A stretch of 64,000 nt of DNA, taken from contig CAWJNX010000002.1 in NCBI GenBank assembly GCA_963844395.1, positions 1,409,315-1,473,314 on the forward strand. The letters are read 5' to 3'. Source of the DNA: VRUE01 sp963844395. Lineage in GTDB: Bacteria > Actinomycetota > Thermoleophilia > Solirubrobacterales > 70-9. Both the position numbers and the translations under genes were made by a program. Below, piece after piece: positions 26,203 to 34,411 of this stretch (position 1 is its first letter; each line of letters begins with the position of its first letter). The notes under the pieces were generated by a model. That model saw only the letters and a list, made by a program, of their open reading frames with translations. It was not told the origin of the DNA and ran no database searches.

Positions 26203-26583
26203 CGCTTCGAGAGCCAGGCGAAGCCGGCGGCCATCGCCAGGTTGCCGACGCCGGCGAGGCGCAGGCCGAGCTTGGCGCCGGGCCGGCTCACGGCGGGCGA
26301 CTCCGGACCAGAGCGCGTCGGTGGCGATCTCGGTGCCGCGCAGCCAGGCCAGCGCCCACCAGTCGCGCCGCTCGCCGCGCGCGGCGGCGAGGGCGTGGGC
26401 GGCGGCGAAGGTGAGCCAGATCGGCCCGCAGCGGCGGAAGAGATGGGCCGCGTCGGGGGAGGGCTCGTCGTGACCCAGCACCCGCAGGGTCGCCTCGGGC
26501 GCCGCGATCGCCGCCGATCCGAGGACCAGGTCGAAGGCGATCATGTTGCGGTTGGTGAGGCGCAGCGCCTGCTCGAGGGTCAT
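26199..26583 (-). CDS. Small membrane-associated protein of unknown function (frameshift near 26295)
   Basis: ATG 26583 begins MTLEQALRLTNRNMIAFDLVLGSAAIAAPEATLRVLGHD. Hydrophobic stretches (IWLTFAAAHALAAA, WWALAWLRGTEIATDALWSG) suggest two to three membrane helices. After a one-base shift near 26295 the sequence continues RPGAKLGLRLAGVGNLAMAAG and FAWLSKR with a stop at 26199 that overlaps the next ATG (ATGA). About 127 residues when joined. It is divergent from the RpiR regulator. I do not recognise the family. Confidence 0.5.
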
Positions 26584-26655
26584 TTCCTCCCTGCATCCAA
26601 CCAGATCGGAAGGCGGGCGGAAGGGAAAGCATCCAAACCGGCGAAATGGACCGCC

Positions 26656-27511
26656 GTGACCAAGACCGCGACCAAATCCCCCCAGCTCAAAAGCCTTTCC
26701 GAGTACATCCAGGAGCGCTTCGACGAGTTCTCGCGCTCCCAGAAAGACGTCGCCCGCTACATCGTCGACCATCTCGACGAGGCAGCCTTCCTCACCGCCG
26801 AGGAGCTGGCCCGGAGAGCGAGCACCTCGTCCTCGACGGTGGTGCGCTTCTCCCAGGCCCTCGGCTTCGAGGGTTACCCCGAGCTGCAGCAGGCCGCGAT
26901 CGAGGAGTACCGCACCGCCACGGTGGCCGGCAACGGCCCGGCCGGCGGGCGCCGCCCTCTTCTCCTTCGACCACTCCGAGCTGGAGGGGTCGCTCAGCGC
27001 CGACTTCTCGAACCTGGAGGAAACCGCGCGCAACCTCACCCGCGAGCAGGTCGACGGCGCCGTCGCCGCGCTCGCCGAAGCGCAGCGCGTCGTCATCGTC
27101 GGCGTCGACCAGATGGCCTTCTTCGCCAGCTACCTGCGGCACCTGCTCAGCCTGCTCGACATCCGCGCCGAGATCGTCGCCAGCACCGGCGGCGAGTCGC
27201 TGCAGCGGCTCGGGCGGATCGACGAGGAGACCCTCGTCATCGTCATCTCCTCCGGCCGTGCCCACCCGCTGCTGCTGCGGGCGATGAAGCTCGCCCTGCA
27301 CCGCCGCGCCCGCACCCTGGCGATCTCCGACGCGTCGCTCTCAGAGGTCGGCGAGCACGCCGAGCAGACCCTCTACTACTCCTCCAACAGCCCTTCGTTC
27401 GCCCGCTCCAACACGGCGCTGATGTCGCTGGTCCAGGGGCTCGCCCACGGCCTCTACGCCCGTGACGAAGCAGCGCACAAAGACCGCATCCGCGCCTACA
27501 AACTGAAGTAG
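26656..27511 (+). CDS. RpiR/MurR-family transcriptional regulator (frameshift near 26947)
   Basis: The N-terminal HTH_6 domain (SLSEYIQERFDEFSRSQKDVARYI, LTAEELARRASTSSSTVVRFSQALGFEGYPELQ) is followed, after a one-base slip at about 26947, by ALFSFDHSELEGSLSADF. The SIS sugar-phosphate-binding domain follows: RVVIVGVDQMAFFASYLRHLL, LVIVISSGRAHPLLLRAM, RARTLAISDASLSEVGEHAE. Regulators of this type sense phosphosugars. The start is GTG 26656 or an upstream alternative. It is separated from pdxS by a repeat-containing spacer, so pdxS is not clearly its target. Confidence 0.8.
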
Positions 27512-27520
27512 CCCTGGCGC

Positions 27521-27627
27521 TCCTGCCGCGGGTCCTGTCGCGGGGGCCCTCCCCCATGTGCTCGGACGCCGCTTCGCGGCGCCCTCCGCTATGGGGGACC
27601 CTCGCCACCGCGCCACCCGCGGGAGGA
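27521..27627. repeat. Nested palindromic repeat, family C copy 1 (upstream of pdxS)
   Basis: The outer arms are TCCTGCCGCGGGT (27521-27533) and its 12/13 complement at 27615-27627. A middle pair TCCCCCAT (27550-27557) matches ATGGGGGA (27591-27598), and the centre is a tight hairpin CGCCGC-TTC-GCGGCG (27567-27581). CGCGGGTCCTGTC at 27527-27539 recurs at 28653-28665 in the second copy, after pdxS. The 244-bp gap between the regulator and pdxS otherwise holds nothing coding. Confidence 0.8.
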
Positions 27628-27755
27628 ACGTCTACGTTGCTCGCGGTGGGTGGCGCCGATCTGGGGGACCGCCCCGAGGAGCTACTGCACCGCAGGGGTG
27701 GTGGAACCAGATCGGTGACAGGACCCGCCGCGCCCGGGACGTAATATTCGCGCCC

Positions 27756-28643
27756 ATGGCTGAGAGAGCTACTTGGAGGGTTAAGACCGGCCTGGCGGAG
27801 ATGCTTAAAGGCGGCGTGATCATGGACGTGGTCACGCCCGAGCAGGCACGGATCGCCGAGGAGGCGGGGGCCTGCGCGGTGATGGCGCTGGAGCGCGTCC
27901 CGGCCGACATCCGCCGCGACGGCGGCGTCGCCCGCATGTCGGACCCGGCGATGATCAAGGGGATCCAGGAGGCGGTGACGATCCCGGTGATGGCCAAGGC
28001 CCGGATCGGCCACTTCGCCGAGGCCCAGGTGCTGCAGGCGCTCGAGGTCGACTACGTCGACGAGTCCGAGGTGCTGACCCCGGCCGACGAGCGCAACCAC
28101 ATCGACAAGCTCGCCTTCGAGGTGCCGTTCGTCTGCGGCGCCACCAACCTCGGCGAGGCGCTGCGGCGGATCGGCGAGGGGGCGGCGATGATCCGCTCCA
28201 AGGGCGAGGCCGGCACCGGCAACGTGGTCGAGGCGGTCCGCCACATGCGCGAGATCGTCGGCGGGATCAAGCGACCTGGCCCAGCTCGGGCCCGAGGAGC
28301 TGGCCGCCGCCGCCAAAGAGCACCAGGCGCCCTGGAAGTCGTCCGCGAGGTCGCCGACAAGGGCCGCCTGCCGGTGCCGATGTTCTGCGCCGGCGGCATC
28401 GCCACCCCGGCCGACGCGGCGCTGATGATGCAGCTCGGCGCCGAGGGCAACTTCGTCGGCTCCGGCATCTTCAAGAGCGCCGACCCCGAGCGGCGCGCCA
28501 GGGCGATCGTCGAGGCGACGACGCACTTCGAGGACCCCGAGCGGGTCGCGGCGGCCTCGATCGGCCTCGGCGAGGCGATGGCCGGGCTGGAGATCGCCGA
28601 GCTGGCCGCGGCCGACGCGCTTCTGCAGGACCGCGGTGCATAG
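27756..28643 (+). CDS. pdxS: Pyridoxal 5'-phosphate synthase subunit PdxS (two compensating frameshifts)
   Basis: Synthase subunit that condenses ribose-5-P, glyceraldehyde-3-P and ammonia from PdxT into PLP. Starts at ATG 27756. GGVIMDVVTPEQARIAEEAG, VMALERVPADIRRDGGVARM, the ribose-phosphate lysine region (IPVMAKARIGHF) and MFCAGGIATPADAALMMQLG are canonical. Between about 28275 and 28340 the frame is shifted: the conserved DLAQLGPEELAAAAKEHQAPW is readable one base away, and both ends of this block look like small deletions (CG lost from CGCG; one G lost from GGG). The total frame is restored, so I infer sequence errors. Confidence 0.9.
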   Translation: MAERATWRVKTGLAEMLKGGVIMDVVTPEQARIAEEAGACAVMALERVPADIRRDGGVARMSDPAMIKGIQEAVTIPVMAKARIGHFAEAQVLQALEVDYVDESEVLTPADERNHIDKLAFEVPFVCGATNLGEALRRIGEGAAMIRSKGEAGTGNVVEAVRHMREIVGGIKRPGPARARGAGRRRQRAPGALEVVREVADKGRLPVPMFCAGGIATPADAALMMQLGAEGNFVGSGIFKSADPERRARAIVEATTHFEDPERVAAASIGLGEAMAGLEIAELAAADALLQDRGA

Positions 28644-28645
28644 GT

Positions 28646-28732
28646 TCCTGCTCGCGGGTCCTGTCATGGGGGGAGGGGGCCTGCGGGCGAGGGCGTCCTC
28701 GACCCCCTCCCCCCATGCCACCCGCGGAAGGA
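28646..28732. repeat. Nested palindromic repeat, family C copy 2 (between pdxS and pdxT)
   Basis: The outer arms TCCTGCTCGCGGGT and ACCCGCGGAAGGA (28720-28732) match those of copy 1. The inner perfect 15-bp pair is CATGGGGGGAGGGGG (28665-28679) and CCCCCTCCCCCCATG (28703-28717). It shares CGCGGGTCCTGTC with copy 1. It begins 3 bp after the pdxS stop and ends 13 bp before pdxT, so it will fold in the pdxST transcript. Confidence 0.85.
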
Positions 28733-28745
28733 GCCGGGTGCCGGG

Positions 28746-29327
28746 ATGCTGATCGGCGTCCTCGCGATCCAGGGTGGTTTCGAAGCGCACTCCAGGATGC
28801 TGCGAGAGCTGGGGGCTCATGTGAGGGAGGTGCGGGTTCCGGCGGATCTGGATGGACTCGATGGGCTGGTGATTCCCGGCGGAGAGAGCACGACGATCGT
28901 CAAGGGGATCGAGTCGGCGGGGCTGGAGGAGGCGATTCGCGCCCATCACGAGGCGGGGGGCGCAGTCTTCGGCACCTGCGCCGGGATGATCGTCTGCGAC
29001 GACGCCCACCTCGGCCTGCTCGACGCGACCGCGAAGCGCAACGCCTTCGGCCGCCAGCTGCAGAGCTTCGAGACCGACCTCGAGATCGAGGGGATCGGCG
29101 ACGAGCCGCTGCGCGCCGTCTTCATCCGCGCCCCCTGGGTGGAGCGGCACGGGCCCGAGGTCGAGGTGCTCGCCTCCTACGACGGGCACCCGGTGGCGGT
29201 CCGCGAGGGCAGCGTGCTGGCCTGCGCCTTCCACCCGGAGCTGACCGACGACTCGCGGCTGCACGCACTGTTCATGGCAATGACGACCGGGGCGCGCGAG
29301 CGCGCCCGCGAGGAGGCTGAGACGTGA
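28746..29327 (+). CDS. pdxT: Pyridoxal 5'-phosphate synthase glutaminase subunit PdxT
   Basis: Class I glutamine amidotransferase that supplies ammonia to PdxS. The 193-residue protein starts MLIGVLAIQGGFEAHSRML and has GLVIPGGESTTI, the nucleophile Cys in FGTCAGMI (about residue 79), and the His/Glu pair in CAFHPELTDD near residue 171. Its stop overlaps the GTG start of the M29 peptidase (GTGA). It follows pdxS as the vitamin B6 operon, with the repeat in between. Confidence 0.95.
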   Translation: MLIGVLAIQGGFEAHSRMLRELGAHVREVRVPADLDGLDGLVIPGGESTTIVKGIESAGLEEAIRAHHEAGGAVFGTCAGMIVCDDAHLGLLDATAKRNAFGRQLQSFETDLEIEGIGDEPLRAVFIRAPWVERHGPEVEVLASYDGHPVAVREGSVLACAFHPELTDDSRLHALFMAMTTGARERAREEAET

Positions 29328-30428
29328 GAGACCCGAGAGTCGAGCGCCTGGCGAAGATCCTGGTCGGCTACTCGACCGAGGTGAAGGAGGGCGAGGTCGT
29401 CTCGATCGACGGCGAGAGCGGCGCCGAGCCGCTGCTGCTCGCGGTCTACGAGGAGGTGCTGAAGGCGGGTGGCCATCCGATCCTCAACGTCTCGCTCGAC
29501 GGCCAGGCCGTCTCCTATTACAAGCACGCCAGCGACGCTCCAGCTCGACTGGGTCTCGCCGGTCTCCGAATGGCTGCTCGACAACGTCGACGTGCGGATC
29601 GCGATCGGCGCCAGCGCCAACACCCGCGAGCTCTCCGCGGTGCCGCCGGAGCGCCAGATGCGCCGCCAGACCGCCACCGGCGAGCTGCTGGCGCGGGCGA
29701 TGGAGCGCAGCGCCAAGGGCGAGTTCCGCTGGTGCTACACGCTCTTCCCGACCAACGCCTACGCCTCCGAGGCGGAGATGAGCCTCCCCGACTACGAGGA
29801 CTTCTACTACGGCGCCTGCCTGGCCACCGACGGCGACCCGCTGACCGCTTGGCAGCGGGCCTCGGAAGAGTGCGTGCGGCTGGCGGAGTGGATCGATGGG
29901 CACGAGGAGGTACGGGTGATCGCGCCGGGCACCGACATCAGGCTCGGAATCGCCGGCCGCAAGTTCATCCCCTGCGACGGTCGCCACAACATGCCCGACG
30001 GCGAGTTCTTCACCGGCCCGGTCGAGGACTCGGTCGAGGGCGAGGTCACCTTCCACCTGCCGGCGACGATCGGCGGGCGCGAGGTCGCCGGCGTGCGGCT
30101 GCGCTTCGAGGCCGGCAAGGTCGTCGAGGCGAGCGCCGAGCGGGGCGAGGAGTACCTGATCGAGCTGCTCGACACCGATCCCGGCGCCCGCCGGCTCGGC
30201 GAGCTGGGAATCGGCACCAACTACGCGATCGACCGCGGCACCCGCGAGGTGCTGCTCGACGAGAAGCTCGGCGGCACGGTTCACATGGCGGTCGGTCGCA
30301 GCTATCCGGAGTCGGGCGGGGTCAACGAGTCCGCCGTCCACACCGACCTGGTCTGCGACCTGCGCCTCGGCGGCAAGATCGAAGTCGACGGCACGGTGAT
30401 GCAGGAAGACGGCAAGTTCGTCGTCTGA
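29324..30428 (+). CDS. M29-family aminopeptidase (frameshifted at about 29543)
   Basis: Metallo-aminopeptidase of the thermophilic AmpS/AmpT type. Start GTG 29324 overlaps the pdxT stop. The N-terminal part VERLAKILVGYSTEVKEGEVV and EPLLLAVYEEVLKAGGHPIL is in one frame. Near 29543 the frame shifts by one and continues QLDWVSPVSEWLLDNVDVRIAIG. The active-site region is intact after this: DIRLGIAGRKFIPCDGRHNMPDGEFFTGP (in part), RFEAGKVVEASAERGEEYL, GELGIGTNYAI, TVHMAVGRSYPESGG and HTDLVCDLR, which carry the metal-binding Glu, His and Asp. About 367 residues when repaired. Confidence 0.85.
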
Positions 30429-30467
30429 GCGCCCCGCCGCGAGAGGCGCTTGCGCCGTGAGCGGGTT

Positions 30468-30914
30468 CTACTGGTTCGGGATCGGCGATCCCGCCAGCAG
30501 GAAGAACCAGGCGACGAGGACGGCGCCGGCCAGCAGGACCGAGCCGATCATCACCGCCTCGACGACGGTGGTCGTGCCGACCGGAGTGGTGGTGTCGCGC
30601 ATGCTCTTCAGCCAGGTCGGCCGCATCGGCGTGAGGCGGTTGGTGCCGGTGACCCGCACGTAGAGGTCGTTGAGGCGGCCGATCAGCCAGGCGTCGAGGA
30701 CGATCGTGACGAGGATCCCGATCGCGACCACGGCGTAGGGGCCCTGGCTCGGGAACTGGGTGTCGGAGAGCTTCGAGCCGATGTAGATCCAGCCCAGCGG
30801 GATCGCGGTCCAGAGCGCCAGTGCGGCAAGCAGCATCGCGACGAAGACGACCGCCGCGGCCAGCGCCCTGACAGGGCTGGTGTCGCGCAGATGGGGGGCC
30901 GTTTCCTGTCGCAT
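30468..30914 (-). CDS. Small membrane protein of unknown function
   Basis: About 148 residues from ATG 30914 (an alternative ATG is at 30926). There are three hydrophobic segments: ALAAAVVFVAMLLAALALW, YAVVAIGILVTIVLDAWLIG and VEAVMIGSVLLAGAVLVAWFFLL. The loops carry LNDLYVRVTGTNRLTPMRPTWLK. I do not recognise a family. It is transcribed away from yebC, and the two starts are only 14-26 bp apart, so the promoters must overlap the genes. It ends 40 bp past the M29 peptidase gene on the other strand. Confidence 0.6.
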   Translation of the reverse strand: MRQETAPHLRDTSPVRALAAAVVFVAMLLAALALWTAIPLGWIYIGSKLSDTQFPSQGPYAVVAIGILVTIVLDAWLIGRLNDLYVRVTGTNRLTPMRPTWLKSMRDTTTPVGTTTVVEAVMIGSVLLAGAVLVAWFFLLAGSPIPNQ

Positions 30915-30939
30915 GCGGAGGCTCATAGAATGGCAAACG

Positions 30940-31689
30940 ATGTCCGGGCACTCGAAGTGGTCCTCGATAAAACACAAGAAGGGCGCCGCCGACGCCAAAC
31001 GCGGCAAGCTCTTCACCAAGCTGGCGCGGGCGATCGCGGTCGCCGCCCGCGATGGCGGCGGCGACCCCGACGGCAACCCGGCCCTGGCAACGGCGGTCCA
31101 GAAGGCGCGCGAAGCCTCGATGCCCAAGGACAACATTCAGCGGGCGATCGACCGCGGTACGGGCGCCGGTGCCGACGCGGCAGCGATCGAACGGGTCGTT
31201 TTCGAGGGCTACGGTCCTGGCGGGGCCGCGGTCCTGGTCGACGCGCTGACCGATAACCGCAACCGCACCAGCGCCGAAGTGCGACACGCCTTCAGCAAGC
31301 ACAACGGCAGCCTCGGCGAGCCCGGCTCCGTCGCCTGGATCTTCGAGAAGCGCGGCGTGATCGCCGTCGACGGCGCCCGTTACGGTGAGGACGACCTGAT
31401 CGTCGCGATCGACGCCGGCGCCGAGGACGTGCGCGACGAGGGCGAGACGCTGCGGGTGCTTTGTGAGCCAGCCGACTTGAGCGCGGTGCGCGAGGCGCTG
31501 CTGGCGGCCGGGGTCGAGATCCAGTCGGCCGAGGTCGCGATGGAGCCGAAGAGCACGGTTGAGGTGAAGGGGAACGACGCCAAGTCGCTGCTCGGCCTGA
31601 TCGAGGCGCTCGAAGACGACGACGACGTCAACGAGGTCCACGCCAACTTCGACATTCCCGACGAGGTCTTGCAGAAGCTCGCGGCGTAG
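30940..31689 (+). CDS. yebC: YebC/PmpR-family protein
   Basis: A 249-residue member of the YebC/TACO1 family, with MSGHSKWSSIKHKKGAADAK at the N terminus, the usual GNPALATAVQKAREASMPKDN and a C-terminal VHANFDIP. The family acts in regulation of transcription and in ribosome function at proline-rich stretches. The ATG at 30940 gives the standard start; a longer in-frame reading upstream is not conserved. It heads the yebC-ruvC-ruvA-ruvB order common in Actinobacteria. Confidence 0.93.
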   Translation: MSGHSKWSSIKHKKGAADAKRGKLFTKLARAIAVAARDGGGDPDGNPALATAVQKAREASMPKDNIQRAIDRGTGAGADAAAIERVVFEGYGPGGAAVLVDALTDNRNRTSAEVRHAFSKHNGSLGEPGSVAWIFEKRGVIAVDGARYGEDDLIVAIDAGAEDVRDEGETLRVLCEPADLSAVREALLAAGVEIQSAEVAMEPKSTVEVKGNDAKSLLGLIEALEDDDDVNEVHANFDIPDEVLQKLAA

Positions 31690-31724
31690 AGAGGCATCCG
31701 GGGCTGCTCCCAGAATCAGTTCCC

Positions 31725-32249
31725 ATGCAAGTCGTGATGGGGATAGACCCCGGCGCCGCCAACCTCGGCTTCGGCGTTGTGCGGGTCGAGGGCAACCGGA
31801 TGGTCGCGCTCGACGGCGGCGTGGTCGAGACCTCCGCCGAACTGCCGATGGAGCGCCGCCTGGAGCGGATCCACGGCTCGCTGGCCGAGCTGATCGCCTG
31901 GCACGAGCCGGGCGCGATGGCGATCGAGGAGGTCTTCTTCGGTAAGAACGTGCGGACCGCGATGTCCGTTGGCCAGGCGAGCGGCGTGGCGATGCTCGCC
32001 GCCGCCCAGAGCGGCGTGCCCTGCTTCGCCTACACCCCGCAGGCGATCAAGATGGCCGTCTGCGGCTCTGGCGCCGCCGGCAAGCGGCAGGTCCAGCGGA
32101 TGGTGGGCACGCTGCTCGGGCTGCCCGAGCCGCCGACGCCCGACCACGCCGCCGACGCGCTCGCGGTGGCGATCTGCCACGGCGGCGGCGCCGGTCGCCG
32201 CGAGGCGGCGGAGCTTGCCGAGGCGAGGGTCGCGCGGGTGGCCGGATGA
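31725..32249 (+). CDS. ruvC: Holliday junction resolvase RuvC
   Basis: Endonuclease that cuts Holliday junctions together with RuvAB. The 174-residue protein has the four acidic positions: D7 in GIDPGAANLGFG, Glu in MAIEEVFFGKN (about residue 68), and the D pair in DHAADALAVA (about residues 140-143). Its TGA overlaps the ruvA ATG (ATGA), so translation is coupled. Confidence 0.95.
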   Translation: MQVVMGIDPGAANLGFGVVRVEGNRMVALDGGVVETSAELPMERRLERIHGSLAELIAWHEPGAMAIEEVFFGKNVRTAMSVGQASGVAMLAAAQSGVPCFAYTPQAIKMAVCGSGAAGKRQVQRMVGTLLGLPEPPTPDHAADALAVAICHGGGAGRREAAELAEARVARVAG

Positions 32250-32840
32250 TCGCCGCGGTGCGCGGCGAGGTGATGGTGCGCCGCCCCGACCACGTCGTGA
32301 TCGAGGCCGGCGGGGTCGGCTACCGGCTGACCGTCTCGGCCGAGACGCTGAAGGCGGTGCCGGCGACCGGCCGCGACGCCTTCCTGCACGCCGAGCTGAT
32401 CTCCCGCGAGGACTCGCTCGCCCTCTACGGCTTTGCCTCCGAGGAGGAGCGCGACCTCTTCGGCCAGCTGGTCTCGGTCAGCGGGGTCGGGCCCAAGGTG
32501 GCGATCGCGGCGCTCTCCGGCGGGCCGGCGCGCGAGCTGCTGCGGGCGATCGCTGCCGGCGACGCGAAACGCTTCCAGGCGGTGCCGGGGATCGGCAAAC
32601 GGACCGCGGAACGGATCATCGTCGAGCTGCGGGAGAAGGTCGCCGGTGCGCTGGAGGAGGAGGTCATGACGGCTGTGCGCCGAGGGCGGCGACGCGCGCT
32701 CCTTCGCCCGCGACGGCCTGGTCAACCTCGGCTACGCGCCGCTGGAGGCCGAGCAGCTGCTCGACGGGATCGAGAGTGGCGACCCCGAGCAGCTGATCGC
32801 GACGGCGCTGCGCAAGGCCGGGACGGGCAGGGCGGCATGA
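32246..32840 (+). CDS. ruvA: Holliday junction helicase subunit RuvA (frameshifted at about 32676)
   Basis: DNA-binding tetramer that targets RuvB to junctions. Domain I (MIAAVRGEVMVRRPDHVVIEAGGVGY) and the helix-hairpin-helix pair (SVSGVGPKVAIAAL and VPGIGKRTAERIIVEL) are intact. Just after VMTA, near 32676, the frame shifts by one; the next frame gives FARDGLVNLGYAPLEAEQLL and PEQLIATALRKAG, which is domain III that binds RuvB. The stop at 32838-32840 overlaps the ruvB ATG. Without correction the gene would fuse to ruvB, so I infer a small deletion. Confidence 0.88.
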
Positions 32841-33910
32841 GCGCGAAGCGGATCCGCACCCCCGGCATCGACGAGGAGCCGATCCCGGTCGACGCCGAGG
32901 TCCGCGTCCACGACGCCCGCGCCGACGTCCCCGACGAGGACCTCGACCGCTCGCTGCGCCCGCCGACCCTCGCCGACTTCGTCAATCAGGCACAGGCCAC
33001 CGACCAGCTCTCGATCTTCATCGAGGCGGCGCGCCAGCGCGGCGAGCCGCTCGACCACGTGCTGCTCGCCGGCCCACCTGGGCTCGGCAAGACCTCGCTC
33101 GCCCACATCGTCGCCGCCGAGATGGGCGTGCCGCTGGTCCAGACCGCCGGCCCTGCCTTGGAGCGCAAGGCCGACGTCGCCTCCTTCCTCACCGCGCTGG
33201 AGCCCGGCAGCGTCTTCTTCGTCGACGAGATCCACCGCCTCGGACGCGCCGTGGAGGAGACGCTCTACCCGGCGATGGAGGACGGCGAGCTGCCGGTCGT
33301 GCTCGGCCAGGGCGCCGGCGCCCGCACCGTGACCCTGCCCCTGCCGCCCTTCACCCTGGTCGGGGCGACGACCCGGTCCGGCCTGCTGACCACCCCGCTG
33401 CGGGATCGCTTCGGCGTCTGCCACCGGCTCGAGCACTACAGCCCCGATCATCTCGCCGAGATCGTCGAACGCTCGGCGAGCATCCTCGACGTCGAGATCG
33501 ACACGGCCGGCGCACGGACGATCGCCGAGCGCTCGCGCGGCACGCCCCGGGTCGCCAACCGGCTGCTGAAACGGGTGCGCGACTTCGCCCAGGTGAAGGG
33601 CCGCGGCGCGGTCGATGCCGAGGTGGCCGCTGCCGGCCTGGAGATGCTGGAGGTGGATGCAGGCGGGCTGGATCGCAGCGACCGCAACCTGCTGGAGACC
33701 GTCGCGACCAAGTTCGCCGGCGGGCCGGTCGGCCTATCTACCCTGGCAGTCGCGATCGGCGAGGAGCAGGACACGATCGAGGACGTGTTCGAGCCCTACC
33801 TTCTCCAGGAGGGCCTGCTGAAGCGGACCCCGCGCGGTCGCGTCCTCACGATGCGGGCCTACGAGCATCTGGGCATGCCGGCTCCCGAAGGAGCGGAAAG
33901 CCTGTTCTGA
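32837..33910 (+). CDS. ruvB: Holliday junction helicase ATPase RuvB
   Basis: AAA+ motor of branch migration, 357 residues from the ATG at 32837. It has the RuvB N terminus (LRPPTLADFVNQAQATDQL), Walker A GPPGLGKTSLAH, Walker B FVDEIHRLGR, sensor GATTRSGLLTTPLRDRFG and the C-terminal winged helix (TIEDVFEPYLLQEGLLKRTPRGR). Start overlaps the ruvA stop in ATGA, which supports this ATG over the longer frame that runs in from ruvA. Confidence 0.95.
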   Translation: MSAKRIRTPGIDEEPIPVDAEVRVHDARADVPDEDLDRSLRPPTLADFVNQAQATDQLSIFIEAARQRGEPLDHVLLAGPPGLGKTSLAHIVAAEMGVPLVQTAGPALERKADVASFLTALEPGSVFFVDEIHRLGRAVEETLYPAMEDGELPVVLGQGAGARTVTLPLPPFTLVGATTRSGLLTTPLRDRFGVCHRLEHYSPDHLAEIVERSASILDVEIDTAGARTIAERSRGTPRVANRLLKRVRDFAQVKGRGAVDAEVAAAGLEMLEVDAGGLDRSDRNLLETVATKFAGGPVGLSTLAVAIGEEQDTIEDVFEPYLLQEGLLKRTPRGRVLTMRAYEHLGMPAPEGAESLF

Positions 33911-33925
33911 GTAACCTGGCGGGGC

Positions 33926-34408
33926 ATGCCCTTCTTCATCTGCCCCAACTGCGGCAACAGGGAGCTGAGCGGCGACCGCACGGCCGGTTTCAGCACCCGT
34001 CCGAAGGGCTGCTCCAAGTGCGGCTTCGGCTTCGTCTTCGAGCTGCTCGACGACTATTACCCGGCGCCCAACGCCGCCTTCTTCGTCTGTGACCAGCAGG
34101 CGCGGGTGATCGACGCTGGGCGGGGCAGCTTCGAGCTGACCGGCCTCACCGACGAGGACGTGATCGGGCGTCCCGTCAAGGAGGTGCTGGGGCTGCGCTG
34201 GCGGCCGGCCGGCGACGGTGGCGAGACCGCGGGCGCGAACGGGGACTCCGATCCGATCGAGACATCGCTGGAGTGGGGGGTGCGCTCGCTCGGCAAGAAG
34301 GTCTCGGTCAACGCCGAGGGCGATCTGCCCGCCGAGGCGGTGGCCGACGTTTTCCCCGCCTACGACGACGACGGCGGCCTGCTGATCGTCCTGACGCCGG
34401 AGGGGTAG
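33926..34408 (+). CDS. Zinc-ribbon and PAS-like domain protein
   Basis: A 160-residue protein. The N terminus MPFFICPNCGNRE with a second CSKCGFGF (cysteines at about 6, 9, 29 and 32) forms a zinc ribbon. The rest, DDYYPAPNAAFFVCDQQARVIDAGRGSFELTGLTDEDVIGRPVKEVLGL, is a PAS-like sensor domain. There is no effector domain, so it may regulate by protein contact. It sits between ruvB and secDF with 15 bp and 3 bp spacing, so it is in the operon. I know similar proteins only from this bacterial group. Confidence 0.75.
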   Translation: MPFFICPNCGNRELSGDRTAGFSTRPKGCSKCGFGFVFELLDDYYPAPNAAFFVCDQQARVIDAGRGSFELTGLTDEDVIGRPVKEVLGLRWRPAGDGGETAGANGDSDPIETSLEWGVRSLGKKVSVNAEGDLPAEAVADVFPAYDDDGGLLIVLTPEG

Positions 34409-34411
34409 GGG

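Noticed and set aside
27521..28732. CRISPR array
   Set aside because: The repeats are nested palindromes of unequal length, only two copies, with a gene between them; there are no regular spacers and no cas genes.
32246..33910. A natural RuvA-RuvB fusion protein
   Set aside because: The apparent fusion comes from a frameshift in ruvA; in the other frame RuvA domain III is intact and ends with its own stop overlapping the ruvB ATG.
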